Position numbers and translations under genes: made by a program
Shown here: positions 23,099-33,213 of the stretch, piece after piece
Numbering within the stretch: position 1 is the stretch's first letter
Layout of the letters: each line of letters opens with the position of its first letter
Source of the DNA: Mnemiopsis leidyi
Lineage: Eukaryota > Ctenophora > Tentaculata > Lobata > Bolinopsidae
Assembly: GCA_000226015.1 (NCBI GenBank)
Contig: JH153487.1
Location: 121,798 to 158,037, forward strand
Length of the DNA stretch: 36,240 nucleotides
Direction of reading: 5' to 3'
Notes under the pieces: generated by a model
What the model was told of the DNA's origin: nothing
Database searches by the model: none
What the model saw: the letters and a program-made list of their open reading frames with translations, nothing else

Positions 23099-24103
23099 AG
23101 ATGACTGGGTTTAGATGTATCGTCCGATATAATGTCTTATAATGTAAGACTGTATCGGTTGATATAACGTAATAATGTAGAGACTGTATCGGTCGATTTA
23201 ATGTTTTATTGTAGAGAGTGTATGATTTAGTGAGGGACTTGACATAACCATTAAACCGTAATTATAGTTATTTCTTTTTACTAGTAAATTACTGCAACAT
23301 TTTTTGCTTTTAACTTATTTACTTTTTAATTAGTGTAATGAAATCAATGAAATTTTCGTATCGAAATGAACAGTTTCTTTAAGTTAACGTGAGGTTTAAC
23401 AACTGAACTTTGTTAAATATAATCATTGTAACATTAGAACTGTTTTAACGTTCATTTTATGCTTTTGAATATCGCAAGTTGTTTATTAACGGTTTTATAA
23501 TCTGGTTTTGCCTTGCTCTAGCTAAGATTTTACGATTATAAGCTTGTTTTTCTGTTTGATTTTACGGCTTGTTTAGTTTTAAGTAATTAGATTATTTTCT
23601 TCCCTTTTTCCTATAGAATGGCATAAGTTTTTGCGGGATTTATCCATATTGCGAGTTGTATCTTTTTCTGAGCAGCGAATTCATTAGATTTTATGATGAA
23701 TAGGACTAATAAAGTTGTCACGTACATCTTGTAGCAAGTGAAACGCGAGATTGCCGTAATATTTCAATCATTTTATCAATGGCCATGTTCACACTCAATA
23801 AATGTATTCAATTTGTAATGTTGAAATAGTTTTAAACTATTCAACACTCCTCAAAGCTGTAACACGCGCAATAGGATTTAAACAATTTGAAGTTTTTAAT
23901 CAATGAATTGTTTTTTATCATAAGTTTTATACAGAATTTGTAATTGTTATTTCGTAGTTTGGCAAGTAAACTGTAATCAATGATTTTGTGTTTGTTTCGT
24001 TACTGTACCTAAGGCGTGCATTTCACTTGCTCAAATAAAACGATCTAACGAAAAATTGTTTATTTTGAATAGCTCATTATGATATTATTATCAAGATTCA
24101 AGT
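23099..24103. other. Spacer with short degenerate tandem repeat
   Basis: From about 23115 to 23225 a unit like agactgtatcggtcgatata recurs about three times with variation. The rest, to 24.1 kb, is AT-rich with no gene seen. Confidence 0.5.
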
Positions 24104-24185
24104 GCATTAAGATAGAAATAATCTCCAAGAAAGAAATAATCTCCGAGATAGAAATAATCTCCGAGATAGAAAGAAATAATCTCCA
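24104..24185 (+). repeat. 18-bp repeats upstream of the AT-hook gene
   Basis: About four copies of a unit like gaaataatctccgagata. They are in frame with the ORF and would encode an Ile/Glu/Ser run if translation began at 24079. They lie upstream of the acceptor at 24192-24201, so I treat them as outside the mRNA. Confidence 0.75.
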
Positions 24186-24210
24186 TTCTGCAATTGTTCA
24201 GGCACTAAAC

Positions 24211-25143
24211 ATGGAGTCAGAGACAGGTGTCAGACGTTCAAGTAGACAGACCTCTTTAACTAAGTTTTTTGTGCCTCATTATGATGCTAGTTACGAGATA
24301 TCTGACTTACAGACACCTGGAGATGATAATGTTATCGCTGTCGAATCAGACGAACCTGAACCAGTGAAAAGGAAGAGAGGACGACCTAAAGGAAAGACCG
24401 GTATGAAAGGCTCGCAGAAGAAAGCGAAGATTGAAGTATTGGATGCGACCAATGTAGTTGAGCTAGAAAATCCACCTCAAAATGAAAATATCCCTGGCCC
24501 TTCTGTAGTAGCTTCAAACAATAAATCAGGTAAAACAATAGCAGCTCCAAAGAAACGAGCTCCTGCCAAGAAACCTAAGGATGGACCTGCTGAACCAAAA
24601 AAGAGAAAGACAAAGTTAGAAAGGATCAACGAAAAGTTGAAAGCTCTTGGTGTGAAGCCAAACAAACACAAAGGTAACTGTGCTCGGGCAGGTATATATC
24701 GTGGATCAATCAAACTGTCCGGCAGCCAGTCTGACCTGGATCAAGTAATACTATCCGGTACGCTGGAATGTGGTCACAACTGTAACGCAACACTGAGAGA
24801 TCTTCTACAACAGCCGGACTACGCTGGGTTTGACTACGAAGATGGTTGCCAGAACGCCACTGTTTTGTGTGATGAGAATGAGGAAGGATGTGGCATGGGC
24901 AGAACTTACGTTACCGGTATCTGCAGTGGAAACCCCTCATTTGATTGTGGGAAGTTCCACAACCACTGTATTGCCTGTAAGAACTACGGCAAGTGTATCG
25001 GCGACTACCGTGAAGCGCACTGTAAGCGTTGTGGGAGACATTACTTTGCGGGGTCTGGCGGGCAGTTTAAGTGTGATTGTAGGAGTAGAGGTTTCGGTGG
25101 AGGGTTCGGTCGTGGTGGTGGTGATGATTGTGGTTTGATGTAA
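24211..25143 (+). CDS. AT-hook protein with novel Cys-rich C-terminal domain
   Basis: Intronless, 310 residues from the ATG at 24211, which is 9 nt after the acceptor caattgttcag. The frame stays open to an ATG at 24079, but that start lies upstream of the acceptor. The N-terminus is basic (RRSSRQTSLTKFF). Residues about 54-62 are an AT-hook (RKRGRPKGK), followed by Lys/Pro/Ala-rich sequence. From about residue 155 a domain of about 130 residues holds some twenty cysteines (NCARAGIYRGSIKLSG, TLECGHNC, GCGMGRTYVTGICSG, HNHCIACKNYGKCIG, HCKRCGRHYFAGSGGQFKCD), likely binding zinc. The tail is Gly/Arg-rich. A nuclear DNA-binding role is inferred from the AT-hook. I do not recognise the Cys-rich domain. 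A broken tandem paralogue lies 1 kb upstream. Confidence 0.82.
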   Translation: MESETGVRRSSRQTSLTKFFVPHYDASYEISDLQTPGDDNVIAVESDEPEPVKRKRGRPKGKTGMKGSQKKAKIEVLDATNVVELENPPQNENIPGPSVVASNNKSGKTIAAPKKRAPAKKPKDGPAEPKKRKTKLERINEKLKALGVKPNKHKGNCARAGIYRGSIKLSGSQSDLDQVILSGTLECGHNCNATLRDLLQQPDYAGFDYEDGCQNATVLCDENEEGCGMGRTYVTGICSGNPSFDCGKFHNHCIACKNYGKCIGDYREAHCKRCGRHYFAGSGGQFKCDCRSRGFGGGFGRGGGDDCGLM

Positions 25144-25900
25144 AACTTTCCAGCCGCTGTGGCGCTTGGTGGTATCTTTACTGATAGTTCGTTTTTTGGT
25201 TTATCGGAGCCTCAACTGGTATAACTGCAATGGTTGAGGAACTGTGATAATACCTTAACTAAACTTTATCTAAACTGTATTTTACTTGTTTGCAAAGTTA
25301 ATGAATGTTTTATTTCACGCCTAATTCACCACTTTGTTAAGTTATCACAACTGTTAATCATATTTATATAATCAAATTACATACTATTGAACATTGATCG
25401 AATTAAAAATTTCGAGTCTGGCGATTTTATTCAAGCAGAAGTAACAAATTTATAATTTCCATAGACTATTTTGTTTTTTTAACAATTGTTTATAACGTAT
25501 TTACCATCACCGAAAACCAAGCTTTTAAATCAACTATATTGTTTTTAGAATTTCAATGGTACATTTTCAGCAATTTATTGTTTTTTAGTTATTTTAATAG
25601 CATTTTTATAGTCAATTTGTTACAAATCTAAATTTTATTATGTCTACTTTACATGACTACTATTTTAATTTCACAGAAATTTTGGCTTTGATTCAATTGA
25701 GAAGCAAAAATGAGATGCTCCACTCGTTTTATAAGTTAAGATTGAAAATTTAAGCTATTCAGCTGGCATCGGCTGACAAATTTGATTGTACAAGCTTAAG
25801 TATTGCTAGAATTGTCAGTTTTTATAATCTGCTACCGGCACATCAAGTTATTCATCTCTATACAATATAGATCATCGAATTCCAAACTGAAGTTCATGTC
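25144..25900. other. Intergenic, AT-rich
   Basis: Lies between the AT-hook gene and NEIL1. No ORF, repeat or canonical poly(A) signal was noted. Confidence 0.5.
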
Positions 25901-25908
25901 GTGATAGA

Positions 25909-27171
25909 ATGCCAGAGGGGCCCGAGCTGTACAAGGCAGCGACATTTCTTAACCACATTGCGACCCAGCACATCTTCAAGAAAGTACGTTTACTCCAAAA
26001 ACCATCCAACAAACATCCCCGGATACCCTGGTCTAAACCGCAATTCTCTCTGTCTGGGGAGGCCCGAGGTAAGGAAATCAGAATAACTTTTAGTGAAATT
26101 CCTCTGAAAAATGAGGTTGATTCAAAAGCGGACACAAAGCTTGTCCCAGAAACTTTGAACATTTTATTGACATTCGGGATGGCCGGCAGGTTTTCGTTCA
26201 CCAAAACCGAGGATGTACAAAAACACTCCCTTCTCATGTTTGACACTACGGACGACCACACTTTTTCCTTTGTCGACACGCGACACTTTGGCAGATGGAT
26301 ATTGACAGACGAGTGGTCTCCTCCAAAAAAGCGTGGTCCGAGTATCATAACAGAATACGATCTTTTTCGTCAGCACGTGTTGTCTTCCCTCCACAAGCCT
26401 GTGTTTGATAAACCGATATGTGAGGTCATGTTAGAACAACGCTACTTCAGCTGTATTGGAAATTATCTCCGAGCTGAGATTTTGTACCGGCTTGACATTA
26501 ACCCTTACCTTTCCGCTAGGAAAGTTCTAGAACATCTGCCCGAGAAATCGTGCGAGGAAAAACCTGACATTTTGAAAATGTGTCATGACGTGTGCTGGGA
26601 GGTGGTCAAACTTAAGGGGTCAGGTAAACCGTACGATCCAGATGGTATATACGGGGATCATGGAGTATTTGAGGCATGGTTGCAATGTTACATGGTGGAA
26701 GGAATGGGGAACTCTGTCGACAACAAAGGGAGGACAATGTGGCACAGTCCCAAGTTCGGGAAAGGAAGACGTCAGAGGCATTCGTTAAGTCCAACTGTCA
26801 AGGCTGAGAAAGGTGCTTCGAAAGCTAAACAAAAAAGGCGATCAAAGAAGAGCAAATTGGAACCTGTGGATGTTAAATCTGAACTTATTGATAGCACTGG
26901 AGAAGAGAGAAAGCCTAAACGAACCAAAAGGTCAAAAAAGGTCAAATCAGAACCAGTTGAAGATGTTACTGAAGGGGCTAGAGTCAAAACCGAGACGAAT
27001 TTAACTGAGATGAGGGATGTTAAGATTAAGCTAGAGCCTGATGAAGATTTTGATGGACGTGTCATAATGAGAAGATCAACTAGACTGAAGAAAGTTGTAA
27101 ATGAGAACAACAAAAATTCTGAAAATAATGAGAATAAACCCGGTGAAACCACCAGCCGCTACTTTAAATAG
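25909..27171 (+). CDS. NEIL1: NEIL1-type endonuclease VIII-like DNA glycosylase
   Basis: Intronless, 420 residues. It starts MPEGPELYKAATFL, the Fpg/Nei N-terminus, with catalytic Pro2 (after Met removal) and Glu3. K57 in EARGKEIRI matches the conserved Lys53/54 of the family. LTFGMAGRFSF and FVDTRHFGRW are family signatures. IGNYLRAEILYR (about residues 183-194) is the helix-two-turn-helix. GRTMWH (about 274-279) corresponds to the zincless finger GRTIWF of NEIL1 and lacks zinc cysteines, which separates it from NEIL2/NEIL3. The enzyme excises oxidised pyrimidines and cuts the strand in nuclear base excision repair. After residue 285 comes a Lys-rich tail with repeated VKxE motifs. A canonical AATAAA is at 27533. 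The upstream acceptor is weak. Confidence 0.95.
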   Translation: MPEGPELYKAATFLNHIATQHIFKKVRLLQKPSNKHPRIPWSKPQFSLSGEARGKEIRITFSEIPLKNEVDSKADTKLVPETLNILLTFGMAGRFSFTKTEDVQKHSLLMFDTTDDHTFSFVDTRHFGRWILTDEWSPPKKRGPSIITEYDLFRQHVLSSLHKPVFDKPICEVMLEQRYFSCIGNYLRAEILYRLDINPYLSARKVLEHLPEKSCEEKPDILKMCHDVCWEVVKLKGSGKPYDPDGIYGDHGVFEAWLQCYMVEGMGNSVDNKGRTMWHSPKFGKGRRQRHSLSPTVKAEKGASKAKQKRRSKKSKLEPVDVKSELIDSTGEERKPKRTKRSKKVKSEPVEDVTEGARVKTETNLTEMRDVKIKLEPDEDFDGRVIMRRSTRLKKVVNENNKNSENNENKPGETTSRYFK

Positions 27172-27532
27172 GGTACATAACCGATATCAAAGTTTGATGT
27201 TTATTTTGATTAATCTTAACCCATGAAGTAGCTTAGTTCGTTGTTTATAATTTTAATCACGTTTGGAAATATTAACTTATTGCCTGAATTACATTTCATC
27301 AATCCTGTTTACTTTTTATCCACAAATTTGAATTTATATGGTACAATTCAGTATTCACTCAATATTTTTAGTCGATGTTTTTCATTGCTTTGCTTAAACT
27401 TCTTTTAATTTACCTCCTGCCGACTTCACTAATCACTACGTCTCCTTGAGTTACGATTTTAGGCATTAAATTTGCGCCAATGGGTCACATAGAGAGATGT
27501 TATGAATTGTAAACCACATGAGCAAATATCCA

Positions 27533-27538
27533 AATAAA
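27533..27538 (+). terminator. Candidate poly(A) signal of NEIL1
   Basis: AATAAA about 360 nt after the stop, followed by a T-rich stretch. Confidence 0.5.
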
Positions 27539-27689
27539 ACACGTTTTTCAGCATTTTCTTTGCGCGCTTGGCGCGCGTTCTGATCTGAGCACGTGTTTAC
27601 CGTACACTTATTCTCTTTCAAGTTCCATATTTCAAGTACCTCAGCTTATGTTATTGATATTTTCATTTATCTGCTTGCCTCCGATTAGG

Positions 27690-27889
27690 ATGTTAAGACG
27701 GCGATACCGAGAAGCCCCTAAAGTTTGTCATCAGATAGTACGATGTATGGGAGAAGGAAAGAAAAGTCGTAAGTTATTATTCCATATTGGAATAGGTTAA
27801 TATTATGTTCCCACTGACTTGTTCAAAATGTTATTTCAAATGAATAATCTGTCCACTTAACCTCTCCAGGGAGACTCTGTAGGAGTTAA
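27690..27889 (+). CDS. Possible two-exon micropeptide gene (32 codons)
   Basis: An ATG one base after an acceptor-like site (cctccgattag) opens a 79-nt exon to a strong donor (C|gtaagt at 27769). Joining to the acceptor cttaacctctccag at 27870 gives a short basic, Cys-containing product ending at TAA 27887-27889. The start resembles those of the other genes here. It may instead be the first exon of a longer or non-coding transcript. No family is recognised. Confidence 0.25.
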
Positions 27890-28397
27890 GTATTGTTAAA
27901 TCTTTCGTTTTTTTCAGTATTTTTATATGATTTTTAGTAATCAAAGCCTCGCCGCTAAGCTTCATTCTATAATATCGGCTATCTGCGAAACAAATTGCAG
28001 GCGAATATTGAGCAATGTTTAATTTTTACACAAATGTACAGTGTACACTATCAACATTCAACATGATTTAGTTTATAAATATCTAAAAAACTCAATTCTC
28101 CTTACTAAAAGGCTTTCAAATATTTCTATCCATGCAAGCATAAGAGAGAAAAAGAACATTTTTAGATTTATACAAAACTATTTATTTTGAAGTTACTGAT
28201 AAGTTACCGTAGCAAAGTATAGGGCCTGAATTTTTATTGTTATAAATCTGTATGGAACATTGGAACAAAGTGTGGTGATCAATGACCAACTTTTTTACAA
28301 TATTTGCCAGTATTTTATAAAAGATTTTTGTTTAGATGAAGATATTTTTAAGAAGAGCTCACAAATCATCTTTATAACGTGGTAGCGTTGCTCGATA
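27890..28397. other. Convergent intergenic spacer
   Basis: AT-rich sequence between the plus-strand NEIL1 side and the minus-strand receptor gene. Nothing was recognised. Confidence 0.45.
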
Positions 28398-28403
28398 TTT
28401 ATT
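28398..28403 (-). terminator. Candidate poly(A) signal of the receptor gene
   Basis: AATAAA on the minus strand, about 92 nt after the stop codon at 28495. Confidence 0.5.
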
Positions 28404-28494
28404 GGCCGTACTTAGTTTCCTATACTATATATGCTGCAGTATTTTCATCAAAATCTCTGCACTGTCAAACTATAAAACAAAGCAAACATATCCT

Positions 28495-30740
28495 CTAAAT
28501 GTTCGATATCTCCTGTCCCATGTTAGCAGCATCTAGTTCACGTTTTGGAGTAGGAATGTCCTCCTCTCGCTGTCTAATGTCGATCAGTAACGGTGTTACC
28601 CGGTTGCCAGGACTCGTGGGAGAGGCGTTCCCCGTACCAGAATCACATGTGCTTGGGAACCGTGCACAGACTTTTTCTCGTACTGCCATGTTGGTCGTTA
28701 AGAAACTCAGCGGCTCTGCTATTCCTGCAAATTCCAAATTTTATATCTAGATTTGTCCTTGTTGATAAAATAGCCCAGAAGTAATACTAGAAGTTTTAAT
28801 TCATGGTCAACATATTATCAACAATTGATTTGACTTGAGCTATTTTGTATCGGAGCAGATGTCTAACAAATGCAATGTCATGTTCAACGTCTGCCCTATA
28901 ACTTACCAGAAAGATACATTGTGAAAACCATGAAAGCAAAGAAATATCTCATGTTAAGGAGGGAGAGCTTGCAGAAATCGATGGTTCTTTTTCCGTCCAT
29001 CTCGGACATGCCGGACAGATGAACAATGTAGAAAGTAGCGTGACAGATTAGGTAACTCATGAAGAGTGTCGTCATGGTGAACACGCCCCAATACTCGTCG
29101 TCCCATTTGTACACCTGGACGAAAAGGGATTTAGGCATGGCATTGAGGTGGTTTCTGCTAATGAAAAGTAGAGCGATGGAGAGATTATGATGTTAAGGAT
29201 TGTGGAAGAAACAATGGACATGATATTTGTGAGTGACGTGAGACTAGGGACTAGAACCAAGTCTTTAGGTTGACAGTATGTTAAGGAAAGGTAAGTATGT
29301 GCCGGTTAGTTGACAGTGATTATATTAAATGGGAGAAATACCTGTGTGCTGCGTTTGGCGACAATGAGGCCAGGAATCGTGAAACAGCAAATTACAAGAC
29401 CAAGAACTACCGGTATGAACAACAGAACCAACGCACCAGAGTAGTAGTCCCCTGAATTTAGTAGATGTGAGCATTTCTACTTAACTATATCTAGTTGTCA
29501 AGTATTGCTATTTAGTAGATGTGAGTATTTCTACTTAACTATAACTAGTTGTCAAGTACTCAAGTATTGCTCTTTAGTAGATGTGAGTATTTCTACTTAA
29601 CTATATCTAGTTGTCAAGTATTGCTATTTGTAGTCATTGTCTGTTCTAAGATAACCATGTCTCATGTTAACTAAACATTTCGCTGCCTTAAAGGAGTCGA
29701 AATTTAGACGAAGCCTACTGAATTAGACTGCCGCAAAGATGTATTGTTACAATTGCCAGTTACTAATGAACAGAGTAAAGATGGTGACGATGGGCACTGA
29801 CCTGTATTCGTGTAGCTCATTCCAGCGAAGCTGCCGATACAAGTAGTGAGGTAATCTGGCTGGGAGTACACCGATCCAAACCTGAGTTGTAGAGATCGTT
29901 AGTATAGTTGCTGGAGCCTGGTTAGCTATACGTACGAGTATCTGCTTTGATTAGCTGGGTGCCTGACAACTAGGCACGAACCTTCAATACCCTATATCTA
30001 GAGGTGCAGGTGGTAGGTAGGATGAACTCCTCCGCGGTGACCGACGTGTAAGAACCTGTCAATCCTGGTTCAAATGGGGTCGCAATACACAAAATACGCA
30101 AAATCTTAGGAAGGTTGGAACAACGCTGTTGTTGAAACCTCACTCGTCTACGTCACTAATTGGTTCTAGTTGCTGGGACCACCCCCCCCCCCCCCCCGTC
30201 GGTAGCTCAGATCCCTTGATGCCTTGTTGTCGGCCACCAGATTAGCTCTGAATTTAGAGCTGAATTTAGACTGGAGATAAGATGGCAATAAGGAATTAAA
30301 CAAAAACGAGTTTATCAGAGGAAAACATTTTGAACTCACATGTAAGGAAGAAAAGCGTGGATGATTCCCAACACCCAAGACAAGACCACCACAACTACTG
30401 AAATTTTTGCGGCAGTCTGGTGTTGTACTTTAACTCCAGCTACGATAGTTATTACTGTGACAAACAGTCCTCCCGCCATTAACAGAACTTTAGTTTGTAC
30501 CACCAGTGTAAATAGTATACCAAACAGATTACAGAGAAACTTTCCTGGTAGGATTTTTTGTGAGTTTACTTTTTTTATGTTTTTTATTTTTCAGGGGGTG
30601 GAAACAAGCCCTATTCTACGGCAAAGAAATCAACCAAACAGTACTACTTCAAATTCAATCAGGATTTCAATCATAAAACAGGTAATTTTTGAAACTTTAT
30701 GTCATAGAATGAAATTTTCTGTCAACTGTCTGCCTGTCTC

Positions 30741-30773
<33 letters not shown>

Positions 30774-31536
30774 GCTCACCTCCTCCATCTCTCTCGTCCC
30801 AAGTGAAGTTAGATAACATGATTCCTCCGCTCAACAGAGTACATAACCCACTTATTATATCCAATATAGATATGTTTACATATATCACCTGGGGAAGCTT
30901 CGTGTTAACAAGGATTTTGTTCCAAAGTATCAATATTGGCAGTGTTAAGCAGATTGTGGTCGAGGCTGTTGAAAATTTAAATGACTTAATGATGATATAT
31001 CATCATTTCACCGCCGGTTTTTATTAGAAAATATACTCTGGCCAAACAGTTATTTCGAGTCATCACTCATCCGGTATTAAAGGCTGGAATACTCACGGGT
31101 TTAAACAATTCTCCTGATTTAGATGTGGTACTGTAGAGTCCTCTAATGGCTGCTATGTTCAACAACACTGTGCCTGTGGTATTCTTGTTTAAAGTCGCTG
31201 GGGCAAAATCTGTGTGAAAAATGTTGTGGGGCACGAAGTCAATAACAAAGAAGTAAGGCGCTCCCTTAAAGGGTTGGGAAGGCGAGAACCCACCATATAG
31301 GCCAAAAATCATAGAGTCAACTTTGGGAGCAGAAAAGGTAAATCTCGGTCAGAAGGGTGCGACTTACAAACACCGAGAATGAGAAAAAGAAGTCCCCAGA
31401 TAACGTTTAGAGCCGTGTAACTGTTTGTATCCGAGAACTTAACGACCGAACACTCCTGGCTGTTCATCATGTAAAATATCGTGTCTTCAGTCGGAGATGT
31501 TCTCCAGTCCATGAGGTGAACTTGCTGAGATTCCAT
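28495..31536 (-). CDS. Rhodopsin-like seven-transmembrane receptor
   Basis: Eight minus-strand exons: 31536-31368, 31209-31097, 30888-30780, 30544-30340, 29881-29802, 29451-29342, 29114-28907 and 28724-28495. All joins keep phase, giving 407 residues. Membrane helices: TM1 ALNVIWGLLFLILGV; TM2 VIYVNISILDIISGLCTLL; TM3 with the usual Cys at its start (KFLCNLFGILFTL); TM4 ISVVVVVLSWVLGIIHAFL with Trp; an ECL2 Cys (YLTTCIGSF) able to pair with it; TM5 ALVLLFIPVVLGLVICC; TM6 WGVFTMTTLFMSYLICHATF; TM7 near YFFAFMVFTMYLSG. DRY at the end of TM3 and NPxxY in TM7 are absent (the latter reads IAEPLSFLTT), so it is an atypical orphan. The ligand is unknown. The start is 15 nt after an acceptor (agcttcccag). 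Confidence 0.8.
29457..29626. repeat. Three-copy 54/62-bp tandem repeat in a receptor intron
   Basis: Copies at 29457-29510, 29511-29572 (with an 8-base internal duplication) and 29573-29626. Each contains two short hairpins, agtaga...tctact and aacta...tagtt. The array ends 6 nt from the receptor exon that starts at 29451, so it covers that intron's branch-point region. Confidence 0.9.
30180..30197. repeat. Poly-C/poly-G run
   Basis: About 17 uninterrupted C in an intron of the receptor gene. Its length is likely to vary or be misassembled. Confidence 0.9.
30727..30772. repeat. TCTG microsatellite
   Basis: About eleven units of the tetranucleotide, beginning a few bases downstream of the receptor exon end at 30780 on the minus strand. 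Confidence 0.9.
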
Positions 31537-31551
31537 TTTACCCGGTATTTG

Positions 31552-32920
31552 CTGGGAAGCTGCGTGAAATCGGAATAAGTTGAAATCTTGGGCCTTAAGA
31601 CTGAAAAGCATCCAACCAAATTGAATACAGTCATAAAAAATATTACTCGAGGAAGACCTAGACTATCATGAAAATCAAGCACGTCCTCAATCTACGTCAG
31701 ATTTGAACTATTTAAACGTAAGCACTTATTTCATCAATGCTCTACGGGAAATAAATTTCAAGTGCAGTGCATGCAAATTCCGCCATTTGCCTACTTCTTT
31801 GTCCGTATGTACAAATTAAACTCTTACACGCGATACAGATCCAAGCGCAATTCCAGGAGCGTTTAGCCAGTGCGATACAACTAACAAAATGTGCCGAGAG
31901 TGTAGCTCAGTTTAGCAAGACGATTTGCCTGATCTGTATCTATCTGGCCTCTATCGGCTACTGTAGCATGTCTAGATTATCGTGCACGAAGATTTATTAT
32001 TGAGGAGAATCAATTTGGCGTAATTTTTCAAGCTCTCTTGATCAGTTGTGTGATCATCACAGTAAATCTTATACGTGCTTCTGCTGATGAGGACCTAATT
32101 TGTGTAAATTATTTGAGTGCACTGAAAATTTGGGTGACGTAGTTAAAAACTGGTCCAGCATGGAAATATACTTGTTTCAAATCGTGACGTTTGAATTTGT
32201 CGCTTTGACAACAGAAAAAACCGACATCTAGCATGATACAGAAACTGCAAAATAAGCGAATCAGGGCATGGGCATTTCGCTGTTATCTTAAAGGTTACAA
32301 GAATTTTAAGGCAGCTAACATATACACTATTTCTACCACTAAGCGATTTTTTGCAGACGTAAAAGCATAGTCGCAAATATGAAGGCTAAACAAAATGTGC
32401 ATAAAGTTTCTAAATAATGGCAAATGCGTGGTCGCTCCGACCAGCATGTGAGAAAAGCTTGTTGCATAGTGTCAGGGTAAAATATTTGAAATCAGCGACC
32501 TCGATGTCTTGATGCTCCCGAAATTGTCTGAAATTTAGAAAGCCTTCACCTGAGTTTAAAGCCACTGAACCACAAAACTAATGTGAAGAATAAAAACACG
32601 CCTAATTAAAAGTTGTTAATTGTTCCGCAAAAACACTGTTTTCTATTTGCTGACGAGCTGCTTGATGAGACTTCATAATGGTATGCTTGTTTTGAATAAA
32701 AGCAAACAAGCACTCTTGGCATGGACGAAATTTTTCTCTCTTTGTCGTTGTAAGTATAAACAGATAAAAGCAAATGATGTGGTTTTCGTTACGAATCTAG
32801 TTATAAGTTGTGTTACAGTCAAGTCATTAATAAACTTTAAACAAAAACTAAAACTTAGTACAGATACAATAAACTTTACAGATTAATGAACTTTAAATAA
32901 AAACTAAAAACTTATTACAG
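31552..32920. other. Gene-poor region upstream of the receptor
   Basis: No convincing gene. An open stretch on the plus strand near 31842-31975 begins after an acceptor-like site and encodes Gln/Ser/Ala-rich sequence (IQAQFQERLASAIQLTK). A short duplicated segment (aactttaaa...aaaactaaaa) lies at about 32830-32910. Either could be decayed or unlinked exon material. Confidence 0.4.
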
Positions 32921-33007
32921 ATGCAAGAGTTGCTGTCTAAATATTCTAGCCTGCTGTACGATATTCCTAAGAAGAAATTGTTTCCTGCACTATCGTCCAA
33001 GCAATGA
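32921..33007 (+). CDS. Possible terminal coding exon or microORF
   Basis: Begins exactly after an acceptor-like site (cttattacag) with ATG and runs 28 codons to TGA. It encodes MQELLSKYSSLLYDIPKKKL and more. Composition looks protein-like, but no upstream exon could be linked. It may be the last exon of an unseen gene. Confidence 0.3.
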   Translation: MQELLSKYSSLLYDIPKKKLFPALSSKQ

Positions 33008-33213
33008 TAACCGCATTATGTGAGAAAACTGAGCAAAATGAAATATTTAAATCGAAATCTAGTCGAATGCAATCCACGTGACTGCTAACTTTAAAATCTG
33101 GGTCTTCAAAGCTAGAAATTTCAAACCTCTTGATCCCAAACCCAACGCCAAACTGCAGCAATGTCTCAAGCATGTATTCCGATAGCAGGAAATGCAGTCC
33201 GAGTTTAGATACT

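Noticed and set aside
29457..29626. Regular hairpin repeats as a CRISPR-like array
   Set aside because: The units are contiguous without unique spacers and lie in an intron of an animal gene.
30196..30220. tRNA-like A box (gtcggtagctcag)
   Set aside because: No B box at the right distance and no cloverleaf. A GGTTCAAAT-like sequence at about 30070 is on the wrong side.
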